Assembly (NCBI RefSeq): GCF_017695965.1
Contig: NZ_JAAORM010000005.1
Location: 248,001-312,000, forward strand
Source of the DNA: Prochlorococcus marinus CUG1416
GTDB lineage: Bacteria > Cyanobacteriota > Cyanobacteriia > PCC-6307 > Cyanobiaceae
Length of the DNA: 64,000 nt
Direction of reading: 5' to 3'
Below are positions 1 to 9,561 of the stretch, one piece after another. A program made the translations under genes and the position numbers. A model generated the notes under the pieces. The model saw only the letters and a program-made list of their open reading frames with translations, was not told the DNA's origin and did not search any database. Numbering within the stretch: position 1 is the first letter of the stretch; each line of letters opens with the position of its first letter.

Positions 1-133
1 ATAAAAAGCATTATCTAAAAACTCTTTTAAGATAAAACTATTGTTTTTCAATTTCTTACTTTAAATTTCCAATACAAAAATAATAGAATGGTTATAAATC
101 TTTCTCAAAGTATTCTTAATATTAAAATTAAAA

Positions 134-1057
134 ATGGAAACTAAAGATGGATTCTTAGTAATTAATAAAGATAAAGGCTGTACCTCACATGATTGCGTGA
201 AACAAATAAGGAAGTTACTAAAGATAAAAAAAGTTGGGCACACAGGAACTCTTGATCCAGAGGTTATAGGAACATTACCAATAGCAATAGGCAGTGCGAC
301 AAGATTTATTCAATATCTTCCTCAGGGTAAAACTTACATAGGACAAATTAAATTAGGGATAAGAACTAACACTGATGATATTCATGGAGAAATAATTAAT
401 CAAAAAAATTGGCCTAAAATCAGTGCTGAGAAATTAGATCAATATTTAAATAAATTCAGAGGAATAATTAAACAAATTCCTCCGAAAGTATCTAGTGTCC
501 ACGTCAATGGTGAGAGGGCTTATAAAAAATCTTTTAAGAATGAAAATTTCGAGTTAGCAGCAAGAGAAGTAAAAATAGAAGAACTTATTTTAATGAAATG
601 GGACCAAATAAATGGAATCATAGAGATAAATATCAAATGTTCAGCTGGCACATATATAAGATCAATTGCAAGAGATTTAGGAGAAATGCTTAATTCCGAG
701 GGTTGCCTTCTACAACTAAAAAGAACTTCAGCTTGTGGCTTTGATGAACAAAACTCTATAAAAATATCTGATATAGAAAAAGAAAAGGGGGGTGGCAAAG
801 CTTCACATTTTATTATTCCAACAATTTCTGCTCTTAATCACATTCCATCATTTGTCTTAACTAAAGAAGAACAAATCAATTTTTGGCAAACTGGAAGAGC
901 AATTGAAGTTCATATTAATTACTTTAAGGAAAGCAAAGCTTTTGATTATAAAAAACCCATCAAAGTAATAGATAAAAGAAAAATACTACTTGGGATAGGC
1001 TTCTTAAATAAAGAGCAAACTAATATAAATCCAAAATTAGTCCTTAATGCAAAATGA
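134..1057 (+). CDS. truB: tRNA pseudouridine(55) synthase TruB
   Basis: Isomerises U55 to pseudouridine in the T-loop of tRNAs. The 307-aa length is normal for the family. The catalytic block [12 protein letters not shown] lies at residues 35-46, with the nucleophilic Asp at 41; the usual PLATG tail of this motif reads PEVIG here. Further TruB blocks are [14 protein letters not shown] near 120 and [14 protein letters not shown] near 173. The ATG at 134 begins [15 protein letters not shown], the canonical start of the family. It converges on the SpoIID-like gene, which ends 3 bp downstream. Soluble, housekeeping. Confidence 0.95.
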   Translation: METKDGFLVINKDKGCTSHDCVKQIRKLLKIKKVGHTGTLDPEVIGTLPIAIGSATRFIQYLPQGKTYIGQIKLGIRTNTDDIHGEIINQKNWPKISAEKLDQYLNKFRGIIKQIPPKVSSVHVNGERAYKKSFKNENFELAAREVKIEELILMKWDQINGIIEINIKCSAGTYIRSIARDLGEMLNSEGCLLQLKRTSACGFDEQNSIKISDIEKEKGGGKASHFIIPTISALNHIPSFVLTKEEQINFWQTGRAIEVHINYFKESKAFDYKKPIKVIDKRKILLGIGFLNKEQTNINPKLVLNAK

Positions 1058-1060
1058 TTT

Positions 1061-2233
1061 TTATAGATAATCTTTTTTAAAAGGTTTAATCTGCACACCC
1101 CTATAGAAATGCTTTAATATTTTTTCCGCTTTTTGACCTTTAGAAGCCATATATTTTGCACCCCATTGACTCATTCCAACGCCATGACCAGATCCCTGTC
1201 CAAAAACCACTAAACCTTTTTCTATGGGAAATTGTTTACTTTGTTCTTCAATTAATTTAAATCTAACGAAAGTACTATGAAGTCCTAATTTTTTTCTTAA
1301 ATCTACCCCGGAAATTTGATCAGAACCATATGCACCATAAAGCTTTACATTTTTTACTCTCCCAGTATCAGTAATATTTAAAATTTCTATATTTTTTAAT
1401 CCTCCAATTTTGGGGAATAAATTTAATAATTCCTTATTAGAAAAATTTTTCTGCCATCTAAATTTTGGATTTTTCTTATCAAAATCTTTAACACTAGATA
1501 AATATGGATATTTATTTTTCCAAACATCCTGACTATTTTCTGTCATCCCTCCTGAACTACTATGAAATAAAGCATTAATTAATTTTTTTTTATACGTCAA
1601 AACTAAAGATCTTGTACTTTTAACGGCTCGGATAGTTTTATAAGTTCTTGACTCTAAGCCATTATAGACTTGATTTCTCTGGGTAGAATCGATATCAAAT
1701 AGACTATTTCCCTTTTGCTTTAAAGCATAAGTTCTTGAGGCAATTGCTTGTGCTTTTAATGCTTCCATTGGCCATTTTGTTGGCATCTCTGAACCAACCA
1801 CACTACTTAGGTATTTTTCAATTCCTAAAACATTCACTACTAATATTTCAGAATCAAGTACAAAGAGATTAATTTTACCTGAGAATCTTTTCTGACCTAC
1901 CCAAATACCTCTGCCATCAGGAGATCTAACTTGAAATTTTTGATTACCTTTTAACTCATATTTTTTTTGTTTATTCTTATCAAAATATAAAATTTTTCTA
2001 TTTTCCTCATTTTTCAAAGTTAAACCTTTTATTTTCTTATTTGAGAGAAACTTTCCTTCTATGATTAAAGGAATTGATTTATCTGATCTAATCCTTATAT
2101 TGTTATTTTTTGATATCAAAACTCTAATTATTGGTTCTCTAAATGCAAAAACAGTTTCACTCTGAAAAACACAACAAAATAAAATACTAATCAGACAAAA
2201 TTTACTATATTTTTCTTTTAATTTAAGTATCAC
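1061..2233 (-). CDS. SpoIID/LytB-domain secreted protein
   Basis: 390 aa with an N-terminal signal peptide (hydrophobic core around residues 12-30). The C-terminal two thirds match the SpoIID domain: VLGIEKYLSSVVGSEMP near 137, ALKAQAIASRTYALK near 160, and the terminal GSGHGVGMSQWGA motif near 350. SpoIID is a lytic transglycosylase acting on denuded glycan strands; cyanobacterial homologues are probably periplasmic cell-wall remodelling proteins. Starts 87 bp from the divergently transcribed rnz. The cell-wall role here is inferred from the family only. Confidence 0.88.
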   Translation of the reverse strand: MILKLKEKYSKFCLISILFCCVFQSETVFAFREPIIRVLISKNNNIRIRSDKSIPLIIEGKFLSNKKIKGLTLKNEENRKILYFDKNKQKKYELKGNQKFQVRSPDGRGIWVGQKRFSGKINLFVLDSEILVVNVLGIEKYLSSVVGSEMPTKWPMEALKAQAIASRTYALKQKGNSLFDIDSTQRNQVYNGLESRTYKTIRAVKSTRSLVLTYKKKLINALFHSSSGGMTENSQDVWKNKYPYLSSVKDFDKKNPKFRWQKNFSNKELLNLFPKIGGLKNIEILNITDTGRVKNVKLYGAYGSDQISGVDLRKKLGLHSTFVRFKLIEEQSKQFPIEKGLVVFGQGSGHGVGMSQWGAKYMASKGQKAEKILKHFYRGVQIKPFKKDYL

Positions 2234-2320
2234 TTTGTTTAAAAAACAAATTCTTAATTTGCCTAAGTCTGACTATAAGTCTAGATTTAATCCAGATATC
2301 AAATAAAAATATCATATTAA

Positions 2321-3259
2321 GTGAATATAACCTTCTTAGGAACGAGTTCAGGTGTCCCTTCCTTAACAAGAAATGTTTCTTCATTAGCTCTTAAATTATC
2401 ACAATCTTCAGAAGTTTGGCTTTTTGACTGTGGAGAGGGAACACAGCATCAAATAATGAAAAGCAATATTAAATCATCGCAAATAAAAAAAATATTTGTT
2501 ACTCATATGCATGGAGACCATATTTATGGTTTACCTGGCCTTTTGGCTACCTTAGGTTTATCAGGCAATAGTAATGGTATCGAAATTTATGGTCCTTCAG
2601 AATTACGAAGTTTTATAAATTCTGCGCTAAGTAGTAGTTTTTGTAAATTGTCGTTTCCATTGCATTTTGTGGAAGTTGAAAATTTTGCATCAGAAAATAA
2701 AATTTTATTTGAAAACAACAAAATAAAAGTAAATTGCGCCTGCCTTAAACATAAAATACCTGCATATGGTTATCGAGTGAATGAAAAAGACAAGCCAGGT
2801 ATATTTGATATCGAAAAGGCAAAGTCTATGAAAATAGCTCCTGGGCCAATTTATTCAAAACTACAACAAGGTAAAAAAGTCGTATTAGCAGATGGAAGAA
2901 CTTTTGATGGGAAAGAGTTCTGCGGGCCTCCTAGAAAGGGTGAAAGTTTTGTTTATTGCACAGATACTGTCTTTAGCGAATCAGCAGTATCATTATCAAA
3001 AAATGTCGATTTACTTGTACATGAATCGACATTTTCTCAGGAGGATGAGAGCATGGCCTATGAAAAATTACATTCCACAACAATTATGGCTGCGAAAACA
3101 GCATTATTATCTAATACAAAAAAATTAATTATTACTCATTTAAGTCCAAGATACACTAATAGAAATTCAATTACACCAAGCGATTTGCTTAAAGAGGCAC
3201 AAAAAGTTTTTCCAAATACTCACCTCGCCAAAGATTTTCTAACTGCAGAAATTAAATAA
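2321..3259 (+). CDS. rnz: Ribonuclease Z (tRNA 3' endonuclease)
   Basis: 312 aa, GTG start. Cleaves tRNA 3' trailers; important in cyanobacteria where tRNA genes often lack CCA (the tRNA-Val in this window lacks it). The metallo-beta-lactamase zinc motif THMHGDHIYG is at residues 61-70 (His62, His64, Asp66, His67), with FLGTSSGVPS at the N-terminus, YCTDT near 212, HESTF near 236 and the final metal ligand in IITHLSPRY near 272. Divergent from the SpoIID-like gene, so the short intervening AT-rich segment should hold both promoters. Confidence 0.95.
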   Translation: MNITFLGTSSGVPSLTRNVSSLALKLSQSSEVWLFDCGEGTQHQIMKSNIKSSQIKKIFVTHMHGDHIYGLPGLLATLGLSGNSNGIEIYGPSELRSFINSALSSSFCKLSFPLHFVEVENFASENKILFENNKIKVNCACLKHKIPAYGYRVNEKDKPGIFDIEKAKSMKIAPGPIYSKLQQGKKVVLADGRTFDGKEFCGPPRKGESFVYCTDTVFSESAVSLSKNVDLLVHESTFSQEDESMAYEKLHSTTIMAAKTALLSNTKKLIITHLSPRYTNRNSITPSDLLKEAQKVFPNTHLAKDFLTAEIK

Positions 3260-3333
3260 ACTGCAACAGTTCGTTAGCAGGAGCGTTGTAAATGACCAAC
3301 CCATGAAATAATAGTCATAGGTTTTTATATTTG

Positions 3334-3894
3334 ATGTTGATCGAAATGGTTACTTTTTTTTCGTTCCTAAATAAGTCTCTGAAAAGACTTTTAATTTTTC
3401 TTCCATTGATTATTGGTTTACTTCTTAATCCAATTTCAGCAAATGCACTCTATCCTAGTGATCCTTCATCAGTAGATGGATTGAAAGGAGATCTTCATGG
3501 TGCAGATCTTCAAAACAATGAATTTGTAAAATATGATTTATCTAATCAAGATTTAGGAGAGGCAAATCTACAAGGCGCCTATATGAGTGTAACAACTGCA
3601 GCAAATTCTAGTTTCAAAAGCGCCAACATGAAAGATCTTATTGCATATGCTGTACGTTTTGATAATGCTGATTTATCTGATGCAAATCTTACTAATGGTG
3701 AGCTGATGAAAAGTGTTTTTGATGGGGCAACTATAGATGGAGCAGACTTTACTGATGCAACTCTTGATCTTCCTCAAAGGAAATCATTATGTGAAAGAGC
3801 AACAGGTACTAACTCAAAAACTGGAGTGGATACAGTAGATAGTCTTGAATGTTCAGGCTTAAGAGGTTATATTCCGGCGACACCAGAAGCTTAA
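3334..3894 (+). CDS. Pentapeptide-repeat protein, probably exported
   Basis: About 186 aa. An N-terminal hydrophobic segment ending near ANA-LYP looks like a signal peptide (thylakoid lumen or periplasm). It is followed by a right-handed beta-helix of A(D/N)LXX pentapeptides between residues about 48 and 140 (for example GADLQNNEF, EANLQGAYM, NADLSDANL). Two cysteines lie near the C-terminus. TTG at 3331, ATG at 3334 and ATG at 3346 are all possible starts; ATG is preferred. A strong rho-independent terminator follows 32 bp after the stop. Biochemical function unknown. Confidence 0.85.
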   Translation: MLIEMVTFFSFLNKSLKRLLIFLPLIIGLLLNPISANALYPSDPSSVDGLKGDLHGADLQNNEFVKYDLSNQDLGEANLQGAYMSVTTAANSSFKSANMKDLIAYAVRFDNADLSDANLTNGELMKSVFDGATIDGADFTDATLDLPQRKSLCERATGTNSKTGVDTVDSLECSGLRGYIPATPEA

Positions 3895-3901
3895 TTATAA
3901 A

Positions 3902-4267
3902 CTAATTTAATTTGGGTAAACAATTACCAGGCTCTTTAGAGCCTGGTTTTTTGCTGTACCACCATTCTTGTATATCAGAAGAAAATCTCTTTGAGAAAAG
4001 AGTAATTACTGTTTCAACAGGTTTTGATCCAGGCTCCAGAATCTGAACAGAGTAAGAGGGACATTTTCTTGAAGCCATATCTGCTACGAACCTAGAACCA
4101 ATTCTCCTCCAGCTTGGTTCCTTGCTACGCCATGCCAACCTTGAACAGGGCCAAGGTAACTCTTCCCTATCATATAGTCTGCAACATGGTCCGATAACTT
4201 TATAACTGTACTGGCCTCCATAACTTGATTGAACACTTCCATTTTTAAAAAATTCAAATTTATTCAT
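3902..4267 (-). CDS. Conserved hypothetical protein, CpcD-like basic C/W-rich
   Basis: 121 aa from ATG 4267 (MNKFEFFKNG). A GTG 18 nt further upstream is unlikely because it lies inside the ferredoxin terminator. The protein has several Trp, Cys and Arg residues (GPCCRLYD, PWPCSRLAWRS) and no membrane segment. The SYGGQYSYKVIGPCC stretch is reminiscent of cyanobacterial phycobilisome-linker-related or hypothetical proteins, but I do not assign a family; the CpcD comparison is weak. It lies downstream of petF in the same direction, separated by a terminator, so it may have its own promoter or depend on readthrough. Confidence 0.6.
   Translation of the reverse strand: MNKFEFFKNGSVQSSYGGQYSYKVIGPCCRLYDREELPWPCSRLAWRSKEPSWRRIGSRFVADMASRKCPSYSVQILEPGSKPVETVITLFSKRFSSDIQEWWYSKKPGSKEPGNCLPKLN
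3927..3952 (+). terminator. Rho-independent terminator of the pentapeptide gene
   Basis: A 9-bp perfect stem CCAGGCTCT / AGAGCCTGG with a 2-nt loop, followed by TTTTTT. The hairpin lies inside the last codons of the convergent minus-strand gene, so one stretch serves as terminator on one strand and coding sequence (PGSKEPG) on the other. Confidence 0.9.
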
Positions 4268-4274
4268 TATGAAC

Positions 4275-4301
4275 AAAAAAGCCACCTTAATAGAGGGTGG
4301 C
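4275..4301 (-). terminator. Terminator of the ferredoxin gene
   Basis: On the minus strand GCCACC-(9 nt)-GGTGGC is followed by TTTTTT, 45 bp after the petF stop. The stem is short but perfect and the T-run is uninterrupted. Confidence 0.85.
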
Positions 4302-4345
4302 AGAGAAATAATAAAATATCAACTTTAATAAGTTAATTTTTATAA

Positions 4346-4645
4346 TTAGTACAATTCTTCCTCAGCATGAGTTGTAATTGTTACATCAGATGTTGGATAA
4401 GCTACACAAGTAAGTACAAAACCAGCTTCCAATTGATCATCATCCAAGAAACTCTGATCAGATTGATCAACACTTCCTGAAGTAACCTTGCCTGCGCATG
4501 TTGAACAAGCTCCAGCTCTACAAGAATATGGGAGATCAATTCCCTGCTCTTCAGCAGCATCTAGAATATATTGATCATCAGGTACTTCAATGGTTGAATT
4601 GAGTCCTTCACCTTCGCTGATGAGTGTAACTTTGTAAGAAGCCAT
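4346..4645 (-). CDS. petF: [2Fe-2S] ferredoxin, photosynthetic type
   Basis: 99 aa. Plant-type ferredoxin accepting electrons from photosystem I and feeding FNR, nitrite and thioredoxin reductases. The cluster ligands are visible in [12 protein letters not shown] (residues about 41-52: Cys41, Cys46, Cys49) plus the distal Cys in LTCVAYP near residue 79. [15 protein letters not shown] is the standard N-terminus. Acidic protein with the usual EEELY C-terminus. Monocistronic: promoter in the 4646-4789 gap, terminator at 4275-4301. Confidence 0.95.
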   Translation of the reverse strand: MASYKVTLISEGEGLNSTIEVPDDQYILDAAEEQGIDLPYSCRAGACSTCAGKVTSGSVDQSDQSFLDDDQLEAGFVLTCVAYPTSDVTITTHAEEELY

Positions 4646-4789
4646 TTAAATAAATAATTGTTGGGTAATTAATACCTATCAAATACATTTTTAACATTGA
4701 TTGAGTCGATATGTGTGATTTTGAAGTAAAAAATGACACAATAAAATGTATTCAAGATTATCTATAAGAAAAACTTATATTTAGGTGAG

Positions 4790-5692
4790 TTAACTGCCTT
4801 TTTGAGCCGAAATACAAGTCCAATCTTTTTTAGAAGATATATCCAATAATTTCAAGTTATTTTGAATTAATATTTTGATAATTTCATCTTTTTGTGAATT
4901 AAGAATTCCACTAAAAACAACTTCCGCATCATTTCTCAAACAATGATAAATATTTGGGATCATTTCTTTTATTACTTCAGCAAGAATATTACACAAAACA
5001 AAATCAAATTTTTTGAATTGATATTTGAAAATTATCTCATTAAAAGATCCTAAATATGTCTTTAGGCTTTTTGAGTTACCGAAATTTAGTTGAAAATTAG
5101 AGTTAGTAGAATTTATAGCTAGATAATCATTATCAACTGCATAAACCTCTTTGGCTCCCAGTAATCTTGCAGCAATGCTCAAAATCCCGCTACCACTCCC
5201 AATATCTAATACTCTTTTTTTAGAGAATGAAATATTCTCCATTTTTTCTAAACATAAATAGGTGGAGGGGTGACTTCCAGTACCAAAGGCTGCCCCTGGA
5301 TCAATCTTTATGATTTTTTTATCTTTAAATTTATCATCCGAATTTATCCAACAAGGCAATATTAAAAAATGATTTCCTATTAATTCAGGGCCCCAATATT
5401 TCTTCCAGCTTGTTAACCAATCCTCCTCTTTAATAATACTCCAGTCAAAAAATTGATTCTTAGAGTCATTAATGTTTAGAAGTTTGCTAATTATTTGTTC
5501 AAAATCACTTATTGAACTCTCGTCCCATTCCTCAATTGGAAGCCATATATTTACTTCTTTTTTATTATCAGTTTTTATCAAATATTCAAATGAAAAACTA
5601 AAAATTCCTAGCTCATTTAATTTCCAAATAATAATTTCTTCCGAATCACTTTCTATTTGAAAGGTTAATTTATACCAATTTTTATTTGCCAT
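4790..5692 (-). CDS. prmA: Ribosomal protein L11 methyltransferase
   Basis: 300 aa from ATG 5692 ([12 protein letters not shown]); a TTG 12 nt upstream is possible but weaker. Trimethylates lysines of ribosomal protein L11 using S-adenosylmethionine. Family blocks present: the N-terminal recognition domain (about 1-100), [14 protein letters not shown] near 137, the SAM loop [15 protein letters not shown] near 166, and CNILAEV near 237 (the NPPF-type position). Follows serA by 18 bp in the same direction, so probably co-transcribed. Confidence 0.92.
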   Translation of the reverse strand: MANKNWYKLTFQIESDSEEIIIWKLNELGIFSFSFEYLIKTDNKKEVNIWLPIEEWDESSISDFEQIISKLLNINDSKNQFFDWSIIKEEDWLTSWKKYWGPELIGNHFLILPCWINSDDKFKDKKIIKIDPGAAFGTGSHPSTYLCLEKMENISFSKKRVLDIGSGSGILSIAARLLGAKEVYAVDNDYLAINSTNSNFQLNFGNSKSLKTYLGSFNEIIFKYQFKKFDFVLCNILAEVIKEMIPNIYHCLRNDAEVVFSGILNSQKDEIIKILIQNNLKLLDISSKKDWTCISAQKGS

Positions 5693-5710
5693 TATATAGA
5701 GCAAAAATAT

Positions 5711-7297
5711 TTATAAAGTAACTGGATTAGCACTAGTAATTCCCTCTACTTCAATAATAGTGTCAAGCAACTTATTAGGTATTGGATCATCAATACTTAG
5801 AACCATAACAGCTTCTCCTCTAACAATTTTTCGCCCAACTTGCATAGAGGCAATATTTACATTGTTGCTACCTAATAAAGACCCTAGCTTGCCAATAATA
5901 CCCGGCATATCTCTATGCCTAGTAACCAACATATATCTGCTTGGGGATACGTTAACTGGATATTGATCAATACTAATAATTCTTAATTCTCCATCAGCAA
6001 AAATGCTTCCTGCTACGCTATGGTCGCCGTTATCTCCATAGGTGGTTAACTGAAGCGATCCACTAGCAAATTCAGGTCTTGCCTCATCTTTACTCTCGAC
6101 CACTGAAATACCTCTTGAATTTGCTTCTAGAGAAGCATTCACATAATTGATCCTATCTCCCAAAGCTTTACTTAGAAGGCCTTTTAGACTGGCTATTATT
6201 AATGGTTGGGAAGGATGTTGAACAAATTCACCTTGAAGCTTTACCTCTAACTTTTGGATCTGTCCCCCCGAAAGCTGACTAATAAGAAGGCCCATTGTCT
6301 CTGCTAACTGTAAATGAGGCTTCAGACTATCCATAATGTCAGGACTTAAACCAGGAATATTAACGGCAGTTCTAGCAGACAACCCAAGCAAGACATCTCT
6401 TATTTGTTCAGCTACGTCAACAGCTACATTTACTTGCGCTTCTTTTGTAGAGGCTCCTAAGTGAGGAGTGAGAATAAGATTGTTTTCTACCTTCAAAAGG
6501 GGTGAATTAGATCCCAAGGGTTCTTCTGAGAAAACATCTATAGCTGCTCCACCAATTAATGATTTATTTAATGCTTCTGCTAAAGCTTCTTCATCAATTA
6601 TTCCTCCACGAGCACAATTTATTAGTTTTGCATTATTTTTCATACTTTTTAAAACCTTCATATCAACCAAATTTTCCGTCTCAGGTGTGCGAGGTAAATG
6701 CAAAGTTACATAATCAGATTGTTGAAACAAGACTTCTAATTCAGATAGTTTTACTTGTAATTGTTGCGCTCTTTCTGTTGAAACAAATGGGTCATATCCA
6801 TAAACATCCATTCCAAGCGCATTAGCCACTTTAGCTACATGAGTGCCAATTTTGCCTAAACCTACTACACCTAATTTTTTCCCGAAAAGCTCATTACCCA
6901 CAAATTTCTTTCGTTCCCATTTACCTAAGAAAGTACTACTACTAGCAATTGCGATATTTCTTGATAATGCCAACATCATCGCTATCGTATGTTCAGCAGC
7001 AGCTATGGTATTACCGCCAGGTGAATTAACAACAAGTACTCCTTTTTGAGTTGCAGCTTTAACATCTACATTATCTACTCCAACACCTGCCCTTCCTATT
7101 ATTCTGAGTTTATTGGAAGAATTAATAATCTCCTTTGTCACTTGAGTCCCAGAGCGTATCATTAAAGCATCATAATCTTTGATAATTGAAGCTAATTCAG
7201 AGTTTGAAATTCCTATTCGCTGATCTACTTGCGCTACTTGTGAAAGAATATCAATTCCTGTTTGATCAATTGGATCTGTAATGAGAACTTTTGTCAT
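5711..7297 (-). CDS. serA: D-3-phosphoglycerate dehydrogenase
   Basis: 528 aa, the long form with ASB and ACT domains. Oxidises 3-phosphoglycerate to phosphohydroxypyruvate, the first step of serine synthesis. The NAD-binding motif VVGLGKIG is near residue 145; catalytic Arg/Glu/His are in NCARGGIIDE (about 228), the EEP segment (about 257) and LTPHLGAST (about 276). The C-terminal ACT domain (about 455-528) includes RDMPGIIGKLGSLLG. Likely first gene of a serA-prmA unit; 99 bp separates it from the divergent gene at 7397. Confidence 0.96.
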   Translation of the reverse strand: MTKVLITDPIDQTGIDILSQVAQVDQRIGISNSELASIIKDYDALMIRSGTQVTKEIINSSNKLRIIGRAGVGVDNVDVKAATQKGVLVVNSPGGNTIAAAEHTIAMMLALSRNIAIASSSTFLGKWERKKFVGNELFGKKLGVVGLGKIGTHVAKVANALGMDVYGYDPFVSTERAQQLQVKLSELEVLFQQSDYVTLHLPRTPETENLVDMKVLKSMKNNAKLINCARGGIIDEEALAEALNKSLIGGAAIDVFSEEPLGSNSPLLKVENNLILTPHLGASTKEAQVNVAVDVAEQIRDVLLGLSARTAVNIPGLSPDIMDSLKPHLQLAETMGLLISQLSGGQIQKLEVKLQGEFVQHPSQPLIIASLKGLLSKALGDRINYVNASLEANSRGISVVESKDEARPEFASGSLQLTTYGDNGDHSVAGSIFADGELRIISIDQYPVNVSPSRYMLVTRHRDMPGIIGKLGSLLGSNNVNIASMQVGRKIVRGEAVMVLSIDDPIPNKLLDTIIEVEGITSANPVTL

Positions 7298-7396
7298 TTA
7301 TGAGTTGTTCTTTAATCTTTTACTTTAACTTAATCTATAGTAGTTGTATCTTATTTTATTAATTTGAATAAAACACAAACATTTGAGGAATGAAAT

Positions 7397-7963
7397 TTGA
7401 CTAAAAGTATAGTGATATTTGAAGACCTTGAAAAATGTATCCAACTATTTAATGTTTTCAAAGAAAAGTCAGTATTGCTCCAAGAAGCTATATTAATACC
7501 GCCATCAAATCCGAAAATCTCCCCTGATCAAACTAAATTGCTAAACGAATCAGGCAATAATTTAATTAAATCTCAATTAATTGAAGAGATAAGAATCCTC
7601 AATCCTAAGCTTGATCGGAAACTAAGGCAAAAAGATATGAGTAGATGGCTCATGCCATTTGGTTTTATCGCTGGTATAGCTTTTAATAATATGACTAACT
7701 TATCTACTTTCAGCTTTCTTGGATTAAATGACATAGGTGAAACGTTAATAGGAGGTCTCTTAGGAATGGGTTCAGGATATTTAGGAAGCGTTGTTTCTTC
7801 AGCAAGTATAAATCTAAATAGAAATAAAGAATTGAGATCAATTTTTAACTTAAATAAAGAGGGTAAATGGCTTGTAATGCTTGAAAATCAAATTGGCACT
7901 GAATTACCTTGGAATTTAATAAAACAATCAGACCCAAAGGACATAATTTTTATTGAAGGCTAA
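7397..7963 (+). CDS. Conserved cyanobacterial hypothetical with glycine-rich membrane segment
   Basis: 188 aa, TTG start after GAGGAATGAAAT. An N-terminal soluble part (1-85, IVIFEDLEKCIQLFNV) is followed by MSRWLMPFGFIAGIAF and a GGLLGMGSGYLGS glycine-zipper region (about 84-145), then a soluble C-terminus. It abuts the PSII S4 gene with no gap (TAA then ATG), implying an operon. Function not recognised; the coupling suggests a thylakoid- or ribosome-linked role, which is inference. Confidence 0.75.
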   Translation: MTKSIVIFEDLEKCIQLFNVFKEKSVLLQEAILIPPSNPKISPDQTKLLNESGNNLIKSQLIEEIRILNPKLDRKLRQKDMSRWLMPFGFIAGIAFNNMTNLSTFSFLGLNDIGETLIGGLLGMGSGYLGSVVSSASINLNRNKELRSIFNLNKEGKWLVMLENQIGTELPWNLIKQSDPKDIIFIEG

Positions 7964-8755
7964 ATGATTGACTTAAAAGAAATTTTAATAAATTCAAACT
8001 ATAAAAAAGAAACTGGGGAATTAATAAATATTGCAAACTTAGCTTTTAAACACTGGGAGACTTATTGGACTGGATTTAACTCCACTTATATTTGCGAAGA
8101 GATTTTAAAAGAATTTGAAAATTTAAATGATTTCAAATTTTTTGTTTATGGAGGATTTTCCTCTGCTCAAAGATCAAGAATTGCTTGCTTCAGAGAAGAT
8201 AATTTTGCTGATAAGAAATCTCTTATCAGCAATTTTCCAGCAAAAGGAATAAAAATTAATGGCAACTTTTTATTTGATAATGCTACACAAGATGACTTCA
8301 GATCACTCTTAATTGGGAATGGGGTATCTGAAACAAAAGTAGGAGATATATGGACTATTGGCGATAGGGGGGCACAAGGGATAATTGATGATTTAGATAT
8401 TGAGTACCTAAATGAAAAGTTTTTTTATTTGAGAGACGTAAAAGTAAAATTTAGTGTAGTTGGTTTAGATGAATTACAAATACCTACTGGAAGGTCAAAA
8501 AAACTTATTAACACAGTAGAAGCTTCAACAAGATTAGACTCTATAGCTTCAGCAGGGTTTAGGATATCACGAACTAAAATTATTGAAAGGATAGAAAATG
8601 GAATGCTTAGATTAAATGGGAACAAAGTTAATAAGCCAAATATTAATCTTAAAATTGGCGACAAACTGCAACTTGAAAACAAAGGATTTATCGAAATTCT
8701 AAATTTAGAAATCACCAAAAGAGAAAGATGGAAAGTTAAATTACTTAGAAAATGA
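7964..8755 (+). CDS. Photosystem II S4-domain protein
   Basis: 263 aa. Related to YlmH-type RNA-binding proteins; the cyanobacterial form is named for an association with photosystem II. The C-terminal S4 RNA-binding domain (about 180-245) includes TRLDSIASAGFRISRTKI and NGNKVNKPNINLKIGDKL. The N-terminal domain carries YGGFSSAQRSRIACF near residue 63 and IGDRGAQGIIDD near 130. ATG begins immediately after the previous stop. Followed after about 50 bp by tRNA-Val. Confidence 0.88.
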   Translation: MIDLKEILINSNYKKETGELINIANLAFKHWETYWTGFNSTYICEEILKEFENLNDFKFFVYGGFSSAQRSRIACFREDNFADKKSLISNFPAKGIKINGNFLFDNATQDDFRSLLIGNGVSETKVGDIWTIGDRGAQGIIDDLDIEYLNEKFFYLRDVKVKFSVVGLDELQIPTGRSKKLINTVEASTRLDSIASAGFRISRTKIIERIENGMLRLNGNKVNKPNINLKIGDKLQLENKGFIEILNLEITKRERWKVKLLRK

Positions 8756-8805
8756 AACTCAACCTGCTATTTTCTTATAAGGGGGATTAAAAAATTCTCG
8801 ATTAG

Positions 8806-8877
8806 GGGCGATTAGCTCAGTGGTAGAGCACTACCTCGACACGGTAGTGGCCACTGGTTCGAATCCAGTATCGCCCA
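8806..8877 (+). tRNA. trnV-GAC: tRNA-Val (GAC)
   Basis: A cloverleaf can be drawn: acceptor GGGCGAT/ATCGCCC (8806-8812 with 8870-8876), D-arm TAGCTCAGTGGTAGAGCA, anticodon stem CTACC/GGTAG with loop TCGACAC giving anticodon GAC at 8838-8840, and T-loop GGTTCGAATCC. Discriminator A at 8877; CCA is not encoded. 72 nt. Confidence 0.96.
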
Positions 8878-8943
8878 TCAAAATTTTTAAAACTTTGTTT
8901 ATAGCCACAGAAAATAATTTCATTTTTTAGATTATTAAAAAAG

Positions 8944-9561
8944 ATGAAACTTAATCAAATAATTAATCTTCATAAGGGGCTTACTGCCTTTGTAGTTGTA
9001 GGACTTATGATATTTTATAATAATTTTACAGTCGCTCCTTTTGTTTACTTAGCTCTGCATGGGACTTATGGACTACTTTGGCTACTAAAAGAAAAGATAT
9101 TTCCAGATCCTTATTTTAAAGAAAAAATAAGTTTTTTAAGTGCACTTACTGGTTTTATTTTCCTTGGAACTTACTGGGTAGCGCCATATATTCTTATTTC
9201 ATCTCAGAAGTCTGTTCCAAATATAGTAATAGCTGCATCTATATCCATAAATATAATTGGAGTATTTTTACACTTTGCTAGTGATGCTCAAAAATATTTT
9301 TCTCTGAAATTAAAAAAAGATTTAATTAAAGAAGGATTTTTCAAAAACATAAGGAATACAAATTATCTAGGAGAAATACTAATTTATCTATCATTCTCCA
9401 TCCTTTCAATGAGTTTTATTCCATTCGCAATTCTTGCAATATTTTTCTTTATAGTTTTTCTACCAAGAATGATAAAAAAAGATAAATCACTAACAAAATA
9501 CAAATCATTCGAAGAATACAAGAAAAAAACTGGTCTTTTTTTACCTAAATTAAATGCTTGA
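8944..9561 (+). CDS. Membrane protein of the DUF1295/ICMT-like methyltransferase fold
   Basis: 205 aa with about five membrane helices. The C-terminal half has the signature of steroid-reductase/isoprenylcysteine-methyltransferase-like proteins: KKDLIKEGFFKNIRNTNYLGEIL (122-145 approx., the R-N/H-P-x-Y-x-G-E equivalent) and the terminal YKSFEEYKKKTG. Substrate unknown. The last codons overlap the next gene (ATG at 9554), indicating translational coupling. Confidence 0.75.
   Translation: MKLNQIINLHKGLTAFVVVGLMIFYNNFTVAPFVYLALHGTYGLLWLLKEKIFPDPYFKEKISFLSALTGFIFLGTYWVAPYILISSQKSVPNIVIAASISINIIGVFLHFASDAQKYFSLKLKKDLIKEGFFKNIRNTNYLGEILIYLSFSILSMSFIPFAILAIFFFIVFLPRMIKKDKSLTKYKSFEEYKKKTGLFLPKLNA

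Noticed and set aside
3260-3330. Possible riboswitch-like sequence between rnz and the pentapeptide gene
   Set aside because: Only a short GCAAC/GTTGT pairing; no conserved riboswitch core recognised.
6468-6825. Plus-strand frames inside serA
   Set aside because: Antisense shadows of a full-length, well-conserved enzyme.
8806-8877. tRNA-Val as an integration site for a mobile element
   Set aside because: No integrase, no direct repeat of the tRNA 3' end and ordinary conserved genes on both sides.
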